The position numbers and the translations under genes were made by a program. Positions 16,138-23,541 of a stretch of DNA of 43,122 nucleotides are shown in pieces. This DNA comes from Verrucomicrobiia bacterium (GTDB taxonomy: Bacteria; Verrucomicrobiota; Verrucomicrobiia; Limisphaerales; UBA1100), in the NCBI GenBank assembly GCA_014239365.1, contig JAAZZB010000075.1, positions 1 through 43,122 of the forward strand, read 5' to 3'. The notes below the pieces were generated by a model. It was not told the DNA's origin. It worked only from the letters and a program-made list of their open reading frames with translations, and ran no database searches. Numbering within the stretch: the first letter of the stretch is position 1; each line of letters starts with the position of its first letter.

Positions 16138-16557
16138 ATGGCACTTAAAACACAAAAGAATGACGCAAAGGTGGAAGCGTTTCTGGCGGGAGTAGCGGAT
16201 GAACAGCGGCGAACAGATTGTTTGGCGGTGCTGGCGTTGATGCAAAAGTTGACCGGCGAGCCGGCGGCGATGTGGGGCAAAGCAATTGTCGGATTCGGAA
16301 AATTCCGATACCGCGGCAAAACGAGCGAGGGGGAGTGGTACCCCGTCGGCTTCTCGCCGCGCAAACAAAACCTAACGCTCTACCTGCATTGCGTTTTGGA
16401 AAAGCAAACCGCGCTGCTGGAGAAACTAGGCAAACACAAGATCGGCAAGTCCTGTCTTTATCTCAACCAGTTGGAGGATGCCCACCTCCCCACACTAAAA
16501 AAGCTAATCAAGACCGCCTATAAAAATCCGGAGATCGCCGGCGCCGAGACAATTTAG
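16138..16557 (+). CDS. DUF1801 domain protein
   Basis: The product has 139 residues from the ATG at 16138; a TTG four codons earlier is in frame. The sequence VEAFLAGVADEQRRTDCLAV, WGKAIVGFGKFRYRG, EWYPVGFSPRKQNLTLYLHC and GKSCLYLNQLEDAHLPTLKK matches the DUF1801 (YdhG-like) fold seen in many small cytoplasmic proteins of unknown function. There is no signal peptide. It is divergent from the DUF1501 gene, with a 77-base gap holding no clear promoter. It ends 10 bases before repeat copy B. Confidence 0.85.
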   Translation: MALKTQKNDAKVEAFLAGVADEQRRTDCLAVLALMQKLTGEPAAMWGKAIVGFGKFRYRGKTSEGEWYPVGFSPRKQNLTLYLHCVLEKQTALLEKLGKHKIGKSCLYLNQLEDAHLPTLKKLIKTAYKNPEIAGAETI

Positions 16558-16567
16558 TAAGCACTTT

Positions 16568-16621
16568 GGTAGGGCGTGCTCTCCGAGCGCGCCGCGGTGG
16601 TTTTGGAGGAACCGCCCTACC
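16568..16621 (+). repeat. Two-hairpin palindromic repeat, copy B
   Basis: Ends are the 9-bp inverted repeat GGTAGGGCG (16568-16576) and CGCCCTACC (16613-16621). Inside are two stems, GGCGTGCTC-TCC-GAGCGCGCC and GGTGGTT-TTGGAGG-AACCGCC, each with one G-T pairing. The full 54 bases could fold as a three-way junction. Its right end overlaps the DUF1080 gene and supplies that gene's TAG stop codon (complement of CTA at 16617-16619). Confidence 0.8.
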
Positions 16622-17234
16622 TCAACTCTCGCGCACGCAAACCGCGGAATTTTACCGTGCCGCCATTGCCGTGGTGTTGGATGCCGAAGCGGCCTTTGAG
16701 GGATTGTTTGTGCATCACTTCGGCAATGAGTTTTCCGTTGAGCCACGTGCGGAGGCGCGGGCCTTTGGCTTCCACGCGGAAGTGGTTCCACTCGGCGGGT
16801 TTGAAGAGGCCCTTCGTTGCTTTTTGATAGGCGGCGGTTTGCGCTTTGCCTTTGGGGTATAGCCAGCCGCCCATTCCGATGCCGTAGATGCCGGCGGGTT
16901 TGGCGCGGTCGATTTCGCATTGGTAACCTTTGGGTTTGCCGGTGTCGCCGATGAGCCGAAAGCCGAGGCCGGAGTTAAAGCCTTTGTTGTCGGCTGGAAT
17001 TTTGACTTCCAGTTCCGCCACGAAATCAGCCATCTGCAAATCGCTCACCACCCACACGTTTATTTTGGAGGATAAATGCAGTTCGCCTTCGACTGCTTTG
17101 AAGGATTCCACTTTGGCGCGGGGCGTCCAGCCGTTGGTGGTTTTGCCGTCGAAGAGCGGCGTCCATTGGGATTCATTTTCTGCCGCCAACGAGGGCACGG
17201 CGGCGGCCATCAGGAATACAAACATCCGATTCAT
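16617..17234 (-). CDS. Exported DUF1080 (3-keto-disaccharide hydrolase-like) protein
   Basis: The product has 205 residues with a signal peptide (MNRMFVFLMAAAVPSLAAEN). The DUF1080 fold is clear: WTPLFDGKTTNGWTPRAKV at the start, FVAELEVKIPADNKGFNSGL, YGIGMGGWLYP, and WNHFRVEAKGPRLRTWLNGK, a LamG-like beta-sandwich. Some members hydrolyse 3-keto-glycosides, so a role in extracellular sugar breakdown is likely. The last codon before the stop is CGT/AGG-type (ARELR) and the TAG lies in the inverted-repeat end of copy B, so the repeat may have set the present C-terminus. The gene starts 26 bases after the amidotransferase stop on the same strand. Confidence 0.85.
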   Translation of the reverse strand: MNRMFVFLMAAAVPSLAAENESQWTPLFDGKTTNGWTPRAKVESFKAVEGELHLSSKINVWVVSDLQMADFVAELEVKIPADNKGFNSGLGFRLIGDTGKPKGYQCEIDRAKPAGIYGIGMGGWLYPKGKAQTAAYQKATKGLFKPAEWNHFRVEAKGPRLRTWLNGKLIAEVMHKQSLKGRFGIQHHGNGGTVKFRGLRARELR

Positions 17235-17260
17235 CGGCGGAGTTTAATGGCGCGGCGCGT

Positions 17261-17962
17261 TTATGCCAAAAGAAAATTGCGGAGCCACGCGGCGGGTTCC
17301 TCACGGTGCGGCGGTTGCTCAAGGCTTGCGAGGCCGGTTTTGAAAGTGAGCGGCTCGATGATGGCCTCGCGCGATTCGATGAGGGCGCGGAGGTAGCGGC
17401 GCGAGTATTCGGGGTGCGCCTGCATCGCGAGGATGTGATCGCCGAGAGCAAACATCGCGTGCGGGCAATGGCTCGTGCTGCCGAGCAACCGCGCGCCGGG
17501 CGGCAGTTGCTCGACTTGATCCTGATGCGTGAAGAGCATCCGCACGCCAGTGAGCGGCGGCTGCATCCATGGCTCCTCTGCTGTGATGGCGATTTCCTGC
17601 ACGCCGATGCCCCAGCCGCGTTCGCTGCGGCGCACTTCGCCGCCGAGGGCTTGGGCAATCATTTGGTGCCCGAAACAAATGCCCACGGTTTTGCGTTTGT
17701 CCGCGTGCAGGGCTGTGATGAATTCCTGAAATTTTTGAATCCACTCCTCCTCTTCGAACACCGAAGCCCGCGCTCCGCTGGTGAGCCACGCGTCGCATTC
17801 ATCGGTCGCCTTCGGCAGTTCGCCTTCCCATACGCGATAGATTTTCATTTCCGCATCGAGGTCGGTTTGCCCGAGCAAATGCGTAAACATATCCGGAATG
17901 CCGCCATCAATGTCGCGAAATTCCGGCGTCACGAAATCGCACTTGAGCAATCCAATTTTCAT
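17261..17962 (-). CDS. Class I glutamine amidotransferase-like hydrolase
   Basis: The product has 233 residues from the ATG at 17962; an open frame continues upstream into the alcohol dehydrogenase gene. The class I GATase triad is present: C96 in GICFGHQMIAQALGG and H183/E185 in MQAHPEYS. It is the GMP-synthase-like single-domain type, with no synthetase domain. In gamma-glutamyl-amine pathways a hydrolase of this fold removes glutamate from the oxidised intermediate, and this gene overlaps the alcohol dehydrogenase by four bases (ATGA) and follows the glutamine-synthetase-like and aldehyde dehydrogenase genes on the same strand. A gamma-glutamyl-amide hydrolase role is therefore inferred. 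Confidence 0.85.
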   Translation of the reverse strand: MKIGLLKCDFVTPEFRDIDGGIPDMFTHLLGQTDLDAEMKIYRVWEGELPKATDECDAWLTSGARASVFEEEEWIQKFQEFITALHADKRKTVGICFGHQMIAQALGGEVRRSERGWGIGVQEIAITAEEPWMQPPLTGVRMLFTHQDQVEQLPPGARLLGSTSHCPHAMFALGDHILAMQAHPEYSRRYLRALIESREAIIEPLTFKTGLASLEQPPHREEPAAWLRNFLLA

Positions 17963-19107
17963 AGCGCGTTTTGGTATACTGCCAACAAATCCCCGTGCGT
18001 GACCGGAATAAGATTGGTGGCGTGGCAAGGATCCGCAAAGGCTTCGTCGGCCAACGGCGCAAGATCGTCCGCTGCGATGCCGTGATTTTGCAAACCGAAT
18101 TGAATCCCCAACTCCTCAAACCACGCCCGCGTTTCTCCGGCCAACGAATCGCCCGCACAGCCGACCTCGGCGAATAGAGTGCGGATGGTCTGAATGCGTT
18201 GCCGTTGTTCGGTGGTCAATTCAGCCGCTTCAATGAAGGCCATCGAGTCGGGCAACATCAGCGCATTCGCCAGACCGTGATGCGTGCCGTGGCGGGCGGA
18301 AAGTGGATGGGCGAGTGAGTGCACCATCCCGAGATCTTTTTGGAAAGCGACGGCGCCCATACTCGCCGCCATTTGCATTTGGGCGCGGGCAGCGAGGTTT
18401 TGGCCATCGGCAACGGCGGCGTTCAAATGAGCGAGGCAAATGCGGATGCCCTCGAGCGCGACGCCGTCAGCCATGGGATGATAGACCGGTGCGAAATAAG
18501 ATTCGAGGCAATGCGTGAACGCATCGATGCCCGTGGCAGCAGTAAGGTGCGGCGGCAAACCGGCGGTGAGCGCGGGCTCGAGCACGGCGATAGTGGGCAT
18601 CAATGGCGGTGAAACAAAAAGCGTTTTGCGGCCGGTATCGCGCATGGTGATGACCGCGCCCCGCCCCACTTCGCTGCCGGTTCCGGCAGTGGTGGGCACG
18701 GCGTAAAACGGTGGAAGTTCGCTGGAGATTTTCGTGCCGCCATTATCGAGAATGGAATACTGCGCCAACGGCGCGGGGTGGTTTGCAAAAAACCGAATGA
18801 CCTTCGCCACGTCCATCGCACTGCCGCCGCCGAGCGCAAGCAAGCCATCGCAGCCGTGCTCATTGTAAAATGCCGCGCCCATTTCCACATCGGCCTCGAT
18901 GGGGTTGGGATGCACGCCATCGAAAACTTCAAACGCCGCGCCGCAATCCGTCAGCCCCGCCAGCGCTTGCTCCACCACGCCCGCCTTCACAAGGCCGGGG
19001 TCGGTGACGAGCATTAGTTTTTTCTCTGCAATGCGATTGGATAATTCGGCCAACGCGCCTTCGCCGTGGAGGATGTCGGTGGGGAAACTGAATTGGTTTA
19101 AGCTCAT
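17959..19107 (-). CDS. Iron-containing alcohol dehydrogenase
   Basis: The product has 382 residues, normal for group III (iron-activated) alcohol dehydrogenases. The nucleotide-binding GGGSAMDVAKVIRFFA, the PTTAGTGSEVGRGAVI block, and metal ligands in GIDAFTHCLESY and GMVHSLAHPLSARHGTHHG are all readable. It would oxidise a primary alcohol with NAD(P). The stop overlaps the start of the amidotransferase gene (ATGA), showing co-translation. With the neighbouring ligase and aldehyde dehydrogenase, a gamma-glutamylated amino alcohol is the likely substrate, converted to its aldehyde; this is inference from context. It is separated from the glutamine-synthetase-like gene by a 107-base gap holding a long perfect inverted repeat. 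Confidence 0.9.
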   Translation of the reverse strand: MSLNQFSFPTDILHGEGALAELSNRIAEKKLMLVTDPGLVKAGVVEQALAGLTDCGAAFEVFDGVHPNPIEADVEMGAAFYNEHGCDGLLALGGGSAMDVAKVIRFFANHPAPLAQYSILDNGGTKISSELPPFYAVPTTAGTGSEVGRGAVITMRDTGRKTLFVSPPLMPTIAVLEPALTAGLPPHLTAATGIDAFTHCLESYFAPVYHPMADGVALEGIRICLAHLNAAVADGQNLAARAQMQMAASMGAVAFQKDLGMVHSLAHPLSARHGTHHGLANALMLPDSMAFIEAAELTTEQRQRIQTIRTLFAEVGCAGDSLAGETRAWFEELGIQFGLQNHGIAADDLAPLADEAFADPCHATNLIPVTHGDLLAVYQNAL

Positions 19108-19120
19108 CTAAAATAATTTG

Positions 19121-19183
19121 CGGACTCGCAAGCTCGTCCCTCCATTGAGTTGCTTTCTTTGGAGGGACGAGCTTGCGAGTCCG
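19121..19183. repeat. Perfect 24-bp inverted repeat
   Basis: The left arm is 19121-19144 (CGGACTCGCAAG...), the right arm 19160-19183 (...CTTGCGAGTCCG), identical as reverse complements over 24 bases, with a 15-base loop 19145-19159. It lies in the gap between two same-strand genes of one cluster. It could act as an RNA stabiliser or attenuator between ligase and dehydrogenase messages, or be a mobile palindrome like the others in this window. Confidence 0.85.
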
Positions 19184-19214
19184 TGGCGGTGGAATTGCAT
19201 CGTTCGTTGTCCCA

Positions 19215-20594
19215 TCAAATAATTTCAAAATACCGCTGCAGTTGCCAGTCGGTGACTTGGCGTTCGTGCTCGCGGACTTCCCAATCGCGGGAGGCGATGT
19301 AGTGATCGATGAATGCGTCGCCGAGCAACTCGCGAGCTTCGGCGGATGCGGCGAGGTCGCGGGTGGCGTCGCGGAGGTTGGTGGCGAGTTGGCGTTCGGG
19401 CGGGAGATTAGCTTCTTGTTCGTAGGCGTTGCCGGTTAATGGATCGCCGGGATCAAGCTGTTGTTCGATGCCGAGCAAGCCCGCGCCGAGGCTGGCGGCG
19501 GCGATGAGATACGGGTTGGCATCCGCCGGGCCGATGCGAAACTCGACGCGCTGCGATTTCTCCGAGCCGGTGATGACGCGCAGCGCGGTGGTGCGATTGT
19601 CCACGCCCCACGCCGCAGCGGTCGGCGCCCACGCGCCTTTGACGAGGCGAGTGTAACTGTTAATCGTCGGCGCGCACAGGCTGAGGAAGGGTTTCAAAAA
19701 TTTCTGTTGGCCGGCCACGAAATGCCGCATCACCGCGCTCATATTGTGCTCGGCCGCCGCGTCGTGGAATTGCCCCGCGCCGCTGGCGTCCACCAAGGAT
19801 TGATGCACGTGCCCGCTTTGACCGGGATAATCCATCGACCACTTGGCCATAAAGGTGGCGGTCAATCCGCGTTTGTTAAAGAACGCTTTCGAAAATGTTT
19901 TGAACAGCGCCGCTTTGTCCGCCGCGCGCAGGGCGTCGTCCACCGTGATGGCCGCCTCCCAAACGCCCGGGCCGGTTTCGCAATGGAGACCTTCGATGGG
20001 GAAATCCATCGCATCGCAAAAATCCATAAACTCGTGAAACAAATCCGAGAGCGCCGAGTTGCGGATGACCGAGTAGCCGAAGTTGCCCGGGCTGAGCGGC
20101 GTGAGGTCGCGATAATTTTTCTCGCGCAAGGTGTGCGGCGTTTCATCGAAGATAAAAAACTCGTACTCAAATGCCATCCGCGCCGCGTGGCCCATTCCAT
20201 CGGCCTTTTGCAAAACACGGCGCAGCTGATTGCGCGGGCAGATGGGATGCAGTCCGCCATCGTCACCCTCAAAGTCCACGATGAAAAGCGGCGTGTTGTC
20301 CTCATCAGGCAGGCGGCGTTCGGTGGCGAGGTCGATGCGGTATTTGGCATCAGGAAATGCCGTGTGCCAGCCGGTGAATTTTGCGTTGTCGTAAAGCTGA
20401 TCGTTTACGTCCCAGCCCAACACGCAATCGCAAAAGCCCGCCGTGCCGCCGGCGATGCCGGCGAATTTATCGAGCGAAACATACTTGCCTCGATGCACGC
20501 CATCGAGGTCGGCAAAGGCGAGCTTCACGCGCGGGATATTTTCCTCGCGATATTTTGCGATGAGTGCGTCGGCCTTCGAGGCGGGTTCAGTCAT
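19215..20594 (-). CDS. Glutamine-synthetase-like gamma-glutamyl-amine ligase
   Basis: The product has 459 residues, the length of GlnA-type enzymes. Glutamine-synthetase blocks are present: FEYEFFIFDE (metal Glu), GLHCETGPGVWEAAI, SGHVHQSLVD (His), NSYTRLVKGAWAPTAAAWG, NRTTALRVI and KSQRVEFRIGPADANPYL. The N-terminal KLAFADLDGVHRGKYVS and C-terminal RDWEVREHERQVTDWQLQRY match the PuuA/GlnA3/GlnA4 branch, which joins glutamate to polyamines or ethanolamine, rather than housekeeping GlnA, and no adenylylation-Tyr motif is obvious. With iron alcohol dehydrogenase, aldehyde dehydrogenase and amidotransferase genes alongside, it fits a gamma-glutamyl-ethanolamide-type synthetase best; putrescine is the main alternative. 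No PuuR-like regulator is nearby. Confidence 0.88.
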   Translation of the reverse strand: MTEPASKADALIAKYREENIPRVKLAFADLDGVHRGKYVSLDKFAGIAGGTAGFCDCVLGWDVNDQLYDNAKFTGWHTAFPDAKYRIDLATERRLPDEDNTPLFIVDFEGDDGGLHPICPRNQLRRVLQKADGMGHAARMAFEYEFFIFDETPHTLREKNYRDLTPLSPGNFGYSVIRNSALSDLFHEFMDFCDAMDFPIEGLHCETGPGVWEAAITVDDALRAADKAALFKTFSKAFFNKRGLTATFMAKWSMDYPGQSGHVHQSLVDASGAGQFHDAAAEHNMSAVMRHFVAGQQKFLKPFLSLCAPTINSYTRLVKGAWAPTAAAWGVDNRTTALRVITGSEKSQRVEFRIGPADANPYLIAAASLGAGLLGIEQQLDPGDPLTGNAYEQEANLPPERQLATNLRDATRDLAASAEARELLGDAFIDHYIASRDWEVREHERQVTDWQLQRYFEII

Positions 20595-20626
20595 AATTGG
20601 TTAGTTATTTATGTGGAGTTTGTTTT

Positions 20627-20794
20627 CTCCCTCACCCCAACCCTCTCCCGCTGGGAGAGGGAGTTCGGGAAGGCGGCTGTGCCGCCCTTCGGCTCAGCGG
20701 GAGGTTCGCTCCCCGAGTGTATTGATGGCCATTGTTTCCAAAACGGTGGCCAGCGATACTCCCTCTCCTTGGGGAGAGGGTCGGGGTGAGGGAG
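20627..20794. repeat. 168-bp MITE-like palindromic element
   Basis: Terminal inverted repeats of 23 bp differ at one position: left 20627-20649 (CTCCCTCACCCCAACCCTC...), right 20772-20794 (...GGGGTGAGGGAG). Each end also folds on itself (CCCTCTCCC-GCT-GGGAGAGGG, and CCCTCTCC-TT-GGGGAGAGGG). The middle is GC-rich with no open frame of note. Elements with this end sequence are familiar as dispersed intergenic repeats in many bacteria, from memory. It separates the ligase start from the aldehyde dehydrogenase stop, so may influence the ligase's expression. Confidence 0.8.
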
Positions 20795-20823
20795 AGCGCT
20801 ACTTTCACTTGACAGCCTTCATA

Positions 20824-22200
20824 TTAAAATTGCGTTCGGAAATGTATCGCTTTGGGGCGGGTCATGGCGAGCAATCCGTAGCGCGAAAGAGACGCCCCTT
20901 TGCCACTGGCTTTCACGCCGGTCCACGGCAGCGCGGGGTCGAGGTAGTCGCAGCGGTTCATAAAAATTGTGCCCGCCTCCACGGCGCTCGCAAAGGCCTC
21001 GGCACGCGATTGGTCGCTCGTGCAAATGATTGAAGTGAGGCCAAAATCGGAATCGTTGAGGTGCGCGATGGCCTCGGCGTCATTGGCCACTTTCATCACC
21101 GGCAACAGCGGCCCGAAATTTTCTTCCTGCATAATGGCGAGATCGTTGCGGTTCACGGTCAACAGCGTGGGCTCGAAAAAAGTGCCTTTCCCGATTTGCC
21201 GCGCTTGACCGCCCGCGAGCACTTGCCCGTCTGCCGCTACGGCTTCGGTGATTTGCGTCTCCATTAACTTGGCCGACGACGCCACCGCCAGCGGCCCCTG
21301 CGTGGAGGCGGCATCGAGTGGATCGCCCAGCGTGTAGCCCTCCACCAAGGGAAGGCACGCGGCGAGAAATTCATTGTACACCGCCGCGTGCACATACACG
21401 CGCTCGATGCCGCAGCAACATTGGCCGGCGTTGAACATCGCGCCATCGACGAGCATCGCCGCCGACTGCGCCACGTCCGCATCCGCCGCCACGTAGGCGC
21501 CGTCCTTGCCGCCCAGCTCGAGGGTGCAATCGAAGAAACGCTTCGCGGTGCTGGCGTAAATTTTCTGCCCGCCGCCCACTGAGCCGGTGAACACCACGTG
21601 ATTGATATCGCCTTCCTCGATGAGCCGCGCCGTGTTCGCGTGGTCCATCACCACGTGTTGCAATAACCCATCCGCGCCGAAGGCTTTTTCAAAATGTTCG
21701 CCAATCGAAAGCGTGCGCGTGCTGTGTTTGAGCAAAACCGTATTGCCCGCCAGCAACGCCGCCGCCACACCGCTCGCCGCGATGAGCAACGGATAATTCC
21801 AAGCCGCAATAATCAACACCACCCCGTGCGGTTCATGCAAAATCTCGCGATGAAAATTTTCCTTTCCCGCTTCAACCGCAATCCCATCCGCCGCCAATAC
21901 CTCCGGTGCGATGTCGCAAAGATAATTAAACCGCTCGAGCAACCCATCAACCTCCCCCCGCGCCTGCGCCAAAGGCCGCCCCATCTGCCCCGTGATGTCG
22001 GCAGCAATCACTTCGCGGTTTGCTTCAAAATAATCCAACGCCGCCCGCACTCGTTTCACCCGCTCAACAATCGGCACGTGCCGCCAATCCACAAACCCCG
22101 CCCGCGCCCGCGCCGTGGCCTCGGTGAGTGCGGCAAAATCCATTTGCTCCCATTCGCGGAAGGGTTCGCCGGTGAAAGGGTTGGTTGTGGTGACGGTCAT
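20824..22200 (-). CDS. Aldehyde dehydrogenase
   Basis: The product has 458 residues, slightly short for the family (about 480-500) but with all core parts. The cofactor region reads IIAAWNYPLLIAASG (about 131-144), general base E228 in LELGGKDGAYV, and the catalytic GQCCCGIERVYVH with C262. The C-terminal GVKASGKGASLSRYGLLAMT is the usual end. It would oxidise an aldehyde to an acid with NAD(P); in this cluster the aldehyde is likely the gamma-glutamyl-amino aldehyde made by the iron alcohol dehydrogenase. First gene of the minus-strand cluster in reading direction, but a 229-base gap with the 168-bp repeat separates it from the ligase gene. Confidence 0.9.
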   Translation of the reverse strand: MTVTTTNPFTGEPFREWEQMDFAALTEATARARAGFVDWRHVPIVERVKRVRAALDYFEANREVIAADITGQMGRPLAQARGEVDGLLERFNYLCDIAPEVLAADGIAVEAGKENFHREILHEPHGVVLIIAAWNYPLLIAASGVAAALLAGNTVLLKHSTRTLSIGEHFEKAFGADGLLQHVVMDHANTARLIEEGDINHVVFTGSVGGGQKIYASTAKRFFDCTLELGGKDGAYVAADADVAQSAAMLVDGAMFNAGQCCCGIERVYVHAAVYNEFLAACLPLVEGYTLGDPLDAASTQGPLAVASSAKLMETQITEAVAADGQVLAGGQARQIGKGTFFEPTLLTVNRNDLAIMQEENFGPLLPVMKVANDAEAIAHLNDSDFGLTSIICTSDQSRAEAFASAVEAGTIFMNRCDYLDPALPWTGVKASGKGASLSRYGLLAMTRPKAIHFRTQF

Positions 22201-22254
22201 TAATGTGCTGCCGGATGATTACAAAATCTGCGCGTCGTCGCTACAATTTTCGGA

Positions 22255-22503
22255 ATGCGAACAGTTGTTTTCAGCAGCGTGATTGTCCTTTTTGTGTGTT
22301 CTTTTGTGACCGGCTGCCAAGGCCCAATTGAACAAACTGAAACTGTCAAAAAAATTTACGAAATCGATGGGTTTTAAATTTCCCCGCTAAAGCAAATTAC
22401 TTTGGGTAGTGAACGGGACGATGTGTCAACCAAACACGGAAATGCGGATCAGATTTTTAATCTAAAAACGCAGGTTCTTTCGCTTCATACGCGGTCATTT
22501 TGA
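22255..22503 (+). pseudogene. Small lipoprotein gene broken by an in-frame stop
   Basis: An ATG at 22255 opens a lipoprotein signal (MRTVVFSSVIVLFVCSFVTG then Cys at residue 21), reading to a TAA at 22375-22377 after 40 residues. The same frame then stays open for another 41 codons to a TGA at 22501-22503 and reads like protein: ISPLKQITLGSERDDVSTKH, GNADQIFN. The LGS-x-x-DDV-x-x-x-x-GNAD pattern resembles the small BamE/SmpA-like domain (motif LGMSxxxVxxxLGxPd). The likely original product was about 82 residues, now cut by a nonsense change; a 40-residue lipopeptide may still be made. A short inverted repeat (GTGTTC/GAACAC, 22505-22523) follows. No strong promoter is visible. Confidence 0.5.
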
Positions 22504-22565
22504 AGTGTTCATAAAACGAACACATCCCAACCGAACATTCACAGCAGGGAAAACTCAGCCCACGC

Positions 22566-22742
22566 CTAGTGCTCTTCCTCAACGAGGCAGCCGTACTTAG
22601 CGAAAACGTAGGTGAAGCCGATGAGGTAGGCAAAGAGGGGCACCATTGAGAGGAGTCCGTCGCCGTTTACCATAATGAGAATGGTCACGCCCATGCCGAT
22701 GCCCATGGCGGTGATGACTCCGAATGCTTTGAAAAACTGCAT
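22566..22742 (-). CDS. Small two-span membrane protein
   Basis: The product has 58 residues from the ATG at 22742 to a TAG at 22566. Two hydrophobic stretches (GVITAMGIGMGVTILIMV and GLLSMVPLFAYLIGFTYVFA) flank a short Asn/Gly/Asp turn; the C-terminal tail is acidic (CLVEEEH). The codon pattern and clean hairpin topology support a real gene. I do not recognise a family. It lies 43 bases downstream of no gene on its own strand other than the LRR lipoprotein, whose stop is at 22786, so it may be co-transcribed with that gene. Confidence 0.6.
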   Translation of the reverse strand: MQFFKAFGVITAMGIGMGVTILIMVNGDGLLSMVPLFAYLIGFTYVFAKYGCLVEEEH

Positions 22743-22785
22743 AAGCGGCGGACTGTAGCCGATGGGCCGGGCGGTTCAAGCCTTA

Positions 22786-23247
22786 TTAATAGCGCACTTG
22801 CACGCCAGGCAGCGCGGCTTTGAGCTCGGCCACGCCGGCATCGGTGACTTTCGTGGGGTACAGGAAAATTTGCCGCAGCGACCGAACGGCTGCGAGATGC
22901 CTGAGGCCGGCATCGGTGATTTGCGTGTCGGCGAGGCTGATGACGCGCAGTTGCGTGAGCGGCCGCAGATGCGCCAGCCCTTCATCGCTCACGCCCGTTT
23001 TGGCAAGATACAATTCGCGCAATTGCATGTGCTTTGCGATGTCCGCCAAGTCCGCGTTGGCAATCGCTTTGCCGGAAAGATCGAGATAGATGATGCGCCC
23101 GCGGTTATCTTTTTTCACACCGCCTTCGCCTGCTTGAGAAATCAACCATTCATCGCCGCCGCCGCTTTTGCCCGTGCCGCCCGTGGGAGTGTCGCAGCCA
23201 ACTAAAATGAACGCCATTGCAAAACAAATTAAAACAAAAAACCTCAT
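22786..23247 (-). CDS. Leucine-rich-repeat lipoprotein
   Basis: The product has 153 residues with a lipoprotein signal (MRFFVLICFAMAFILVGC, lipid Cys 18). A Gly/Ser/Thr linker leads to four or so leucine-rich repeats: LRELYLAKTGVSDEGLAHL, LRVISLADTQITDAGLRHL and RQIFLYPTKVTDAGVAEL. These are the short bacterial/Planctomycetes-type LRR units (Lxx-LxLxxTxITDxGLxxL). The protein should be membrane-tethered and bind a partner. Lipoproteins of this kind are common in PVC bacteria, mostly of unknown role. It is followed on the same strand by the small membrane protein at 22742. Confidence 0.85.
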   Translation of the reverse strand: MRFFVLICFAMAFILVGCDTPTGGTGKSGGGDEWLISQAGEGGVKKDNRGRIIYLDLSGKAIANADLADIAKHMQLRELYLAKTGVSDEGLAHLRPLTQLRVISLADTQITDAGLRHLAAVRSLRQIFLYPTKVTDAGVAELKAALPGVQVRY

Positions 23248-23281
23248 CGCGCGAAGTTAACTCGCCCCAGCCGCCGGTGCA

Positions 23282-23347
23282 ATCTTTGATAAAAAAGAAG
23301 AACAAAAAGAAGAGAGGCGGGCACCAGAAGATGGCAACCCGCCCCTC
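23282..23347 (-). terminator. Candidate terminator for the enolase-superfamily gene
   Basis: This lies in the 294-base gap 23248-23541, which shows no gene. GAGGCGGG (23314-23321) and CCCGCCCCTC (23338-23347) form a GC-rich stem with a two-base bulge. On the minus strand the stem is followed by TCTTCTTTTTGTTC and a further run of T. It sits about 195 bases past the stop at 23542, further than usual. It could also belong to an untranslated RNA; nothing else supports that. Confidence 0.35.
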
Positions 23348-23541
23348 GTTCGAGGCATGTCACAGACCATTGTATCCTCAACGAAATACTTGTCTGACTT
23401 GTTGGCTGTACTAAGCTCTCGTTAATATAAGTAGAGCAAACGCCGTGCCAACTCGGGGCCACGCAAAAACCAACGGGAAAACAAAGAAAGGCAAATGCGC
23501 GTGAAAAATCGCGCGTGAAGTTTGCACATTCGGCGCGAAAT

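Noticed and set aside
19461-20789. 442-residue plus-strand frame
   Set aside because: Antisense to the glutamine-synthetase-like gene and running into the 168-bp repeat; no recognisable motifs.
20627-20794. 168-bp element as an insertion sequence
   Set aside because: It has inverted ends but is far too short for, and does not encode, a transposase.
23248-23541. Possible small RNA gene in the gap
   Set aside because: Only a terminator-like hairpin is visible; no promoter or conserved structure can be shown from one sequence.
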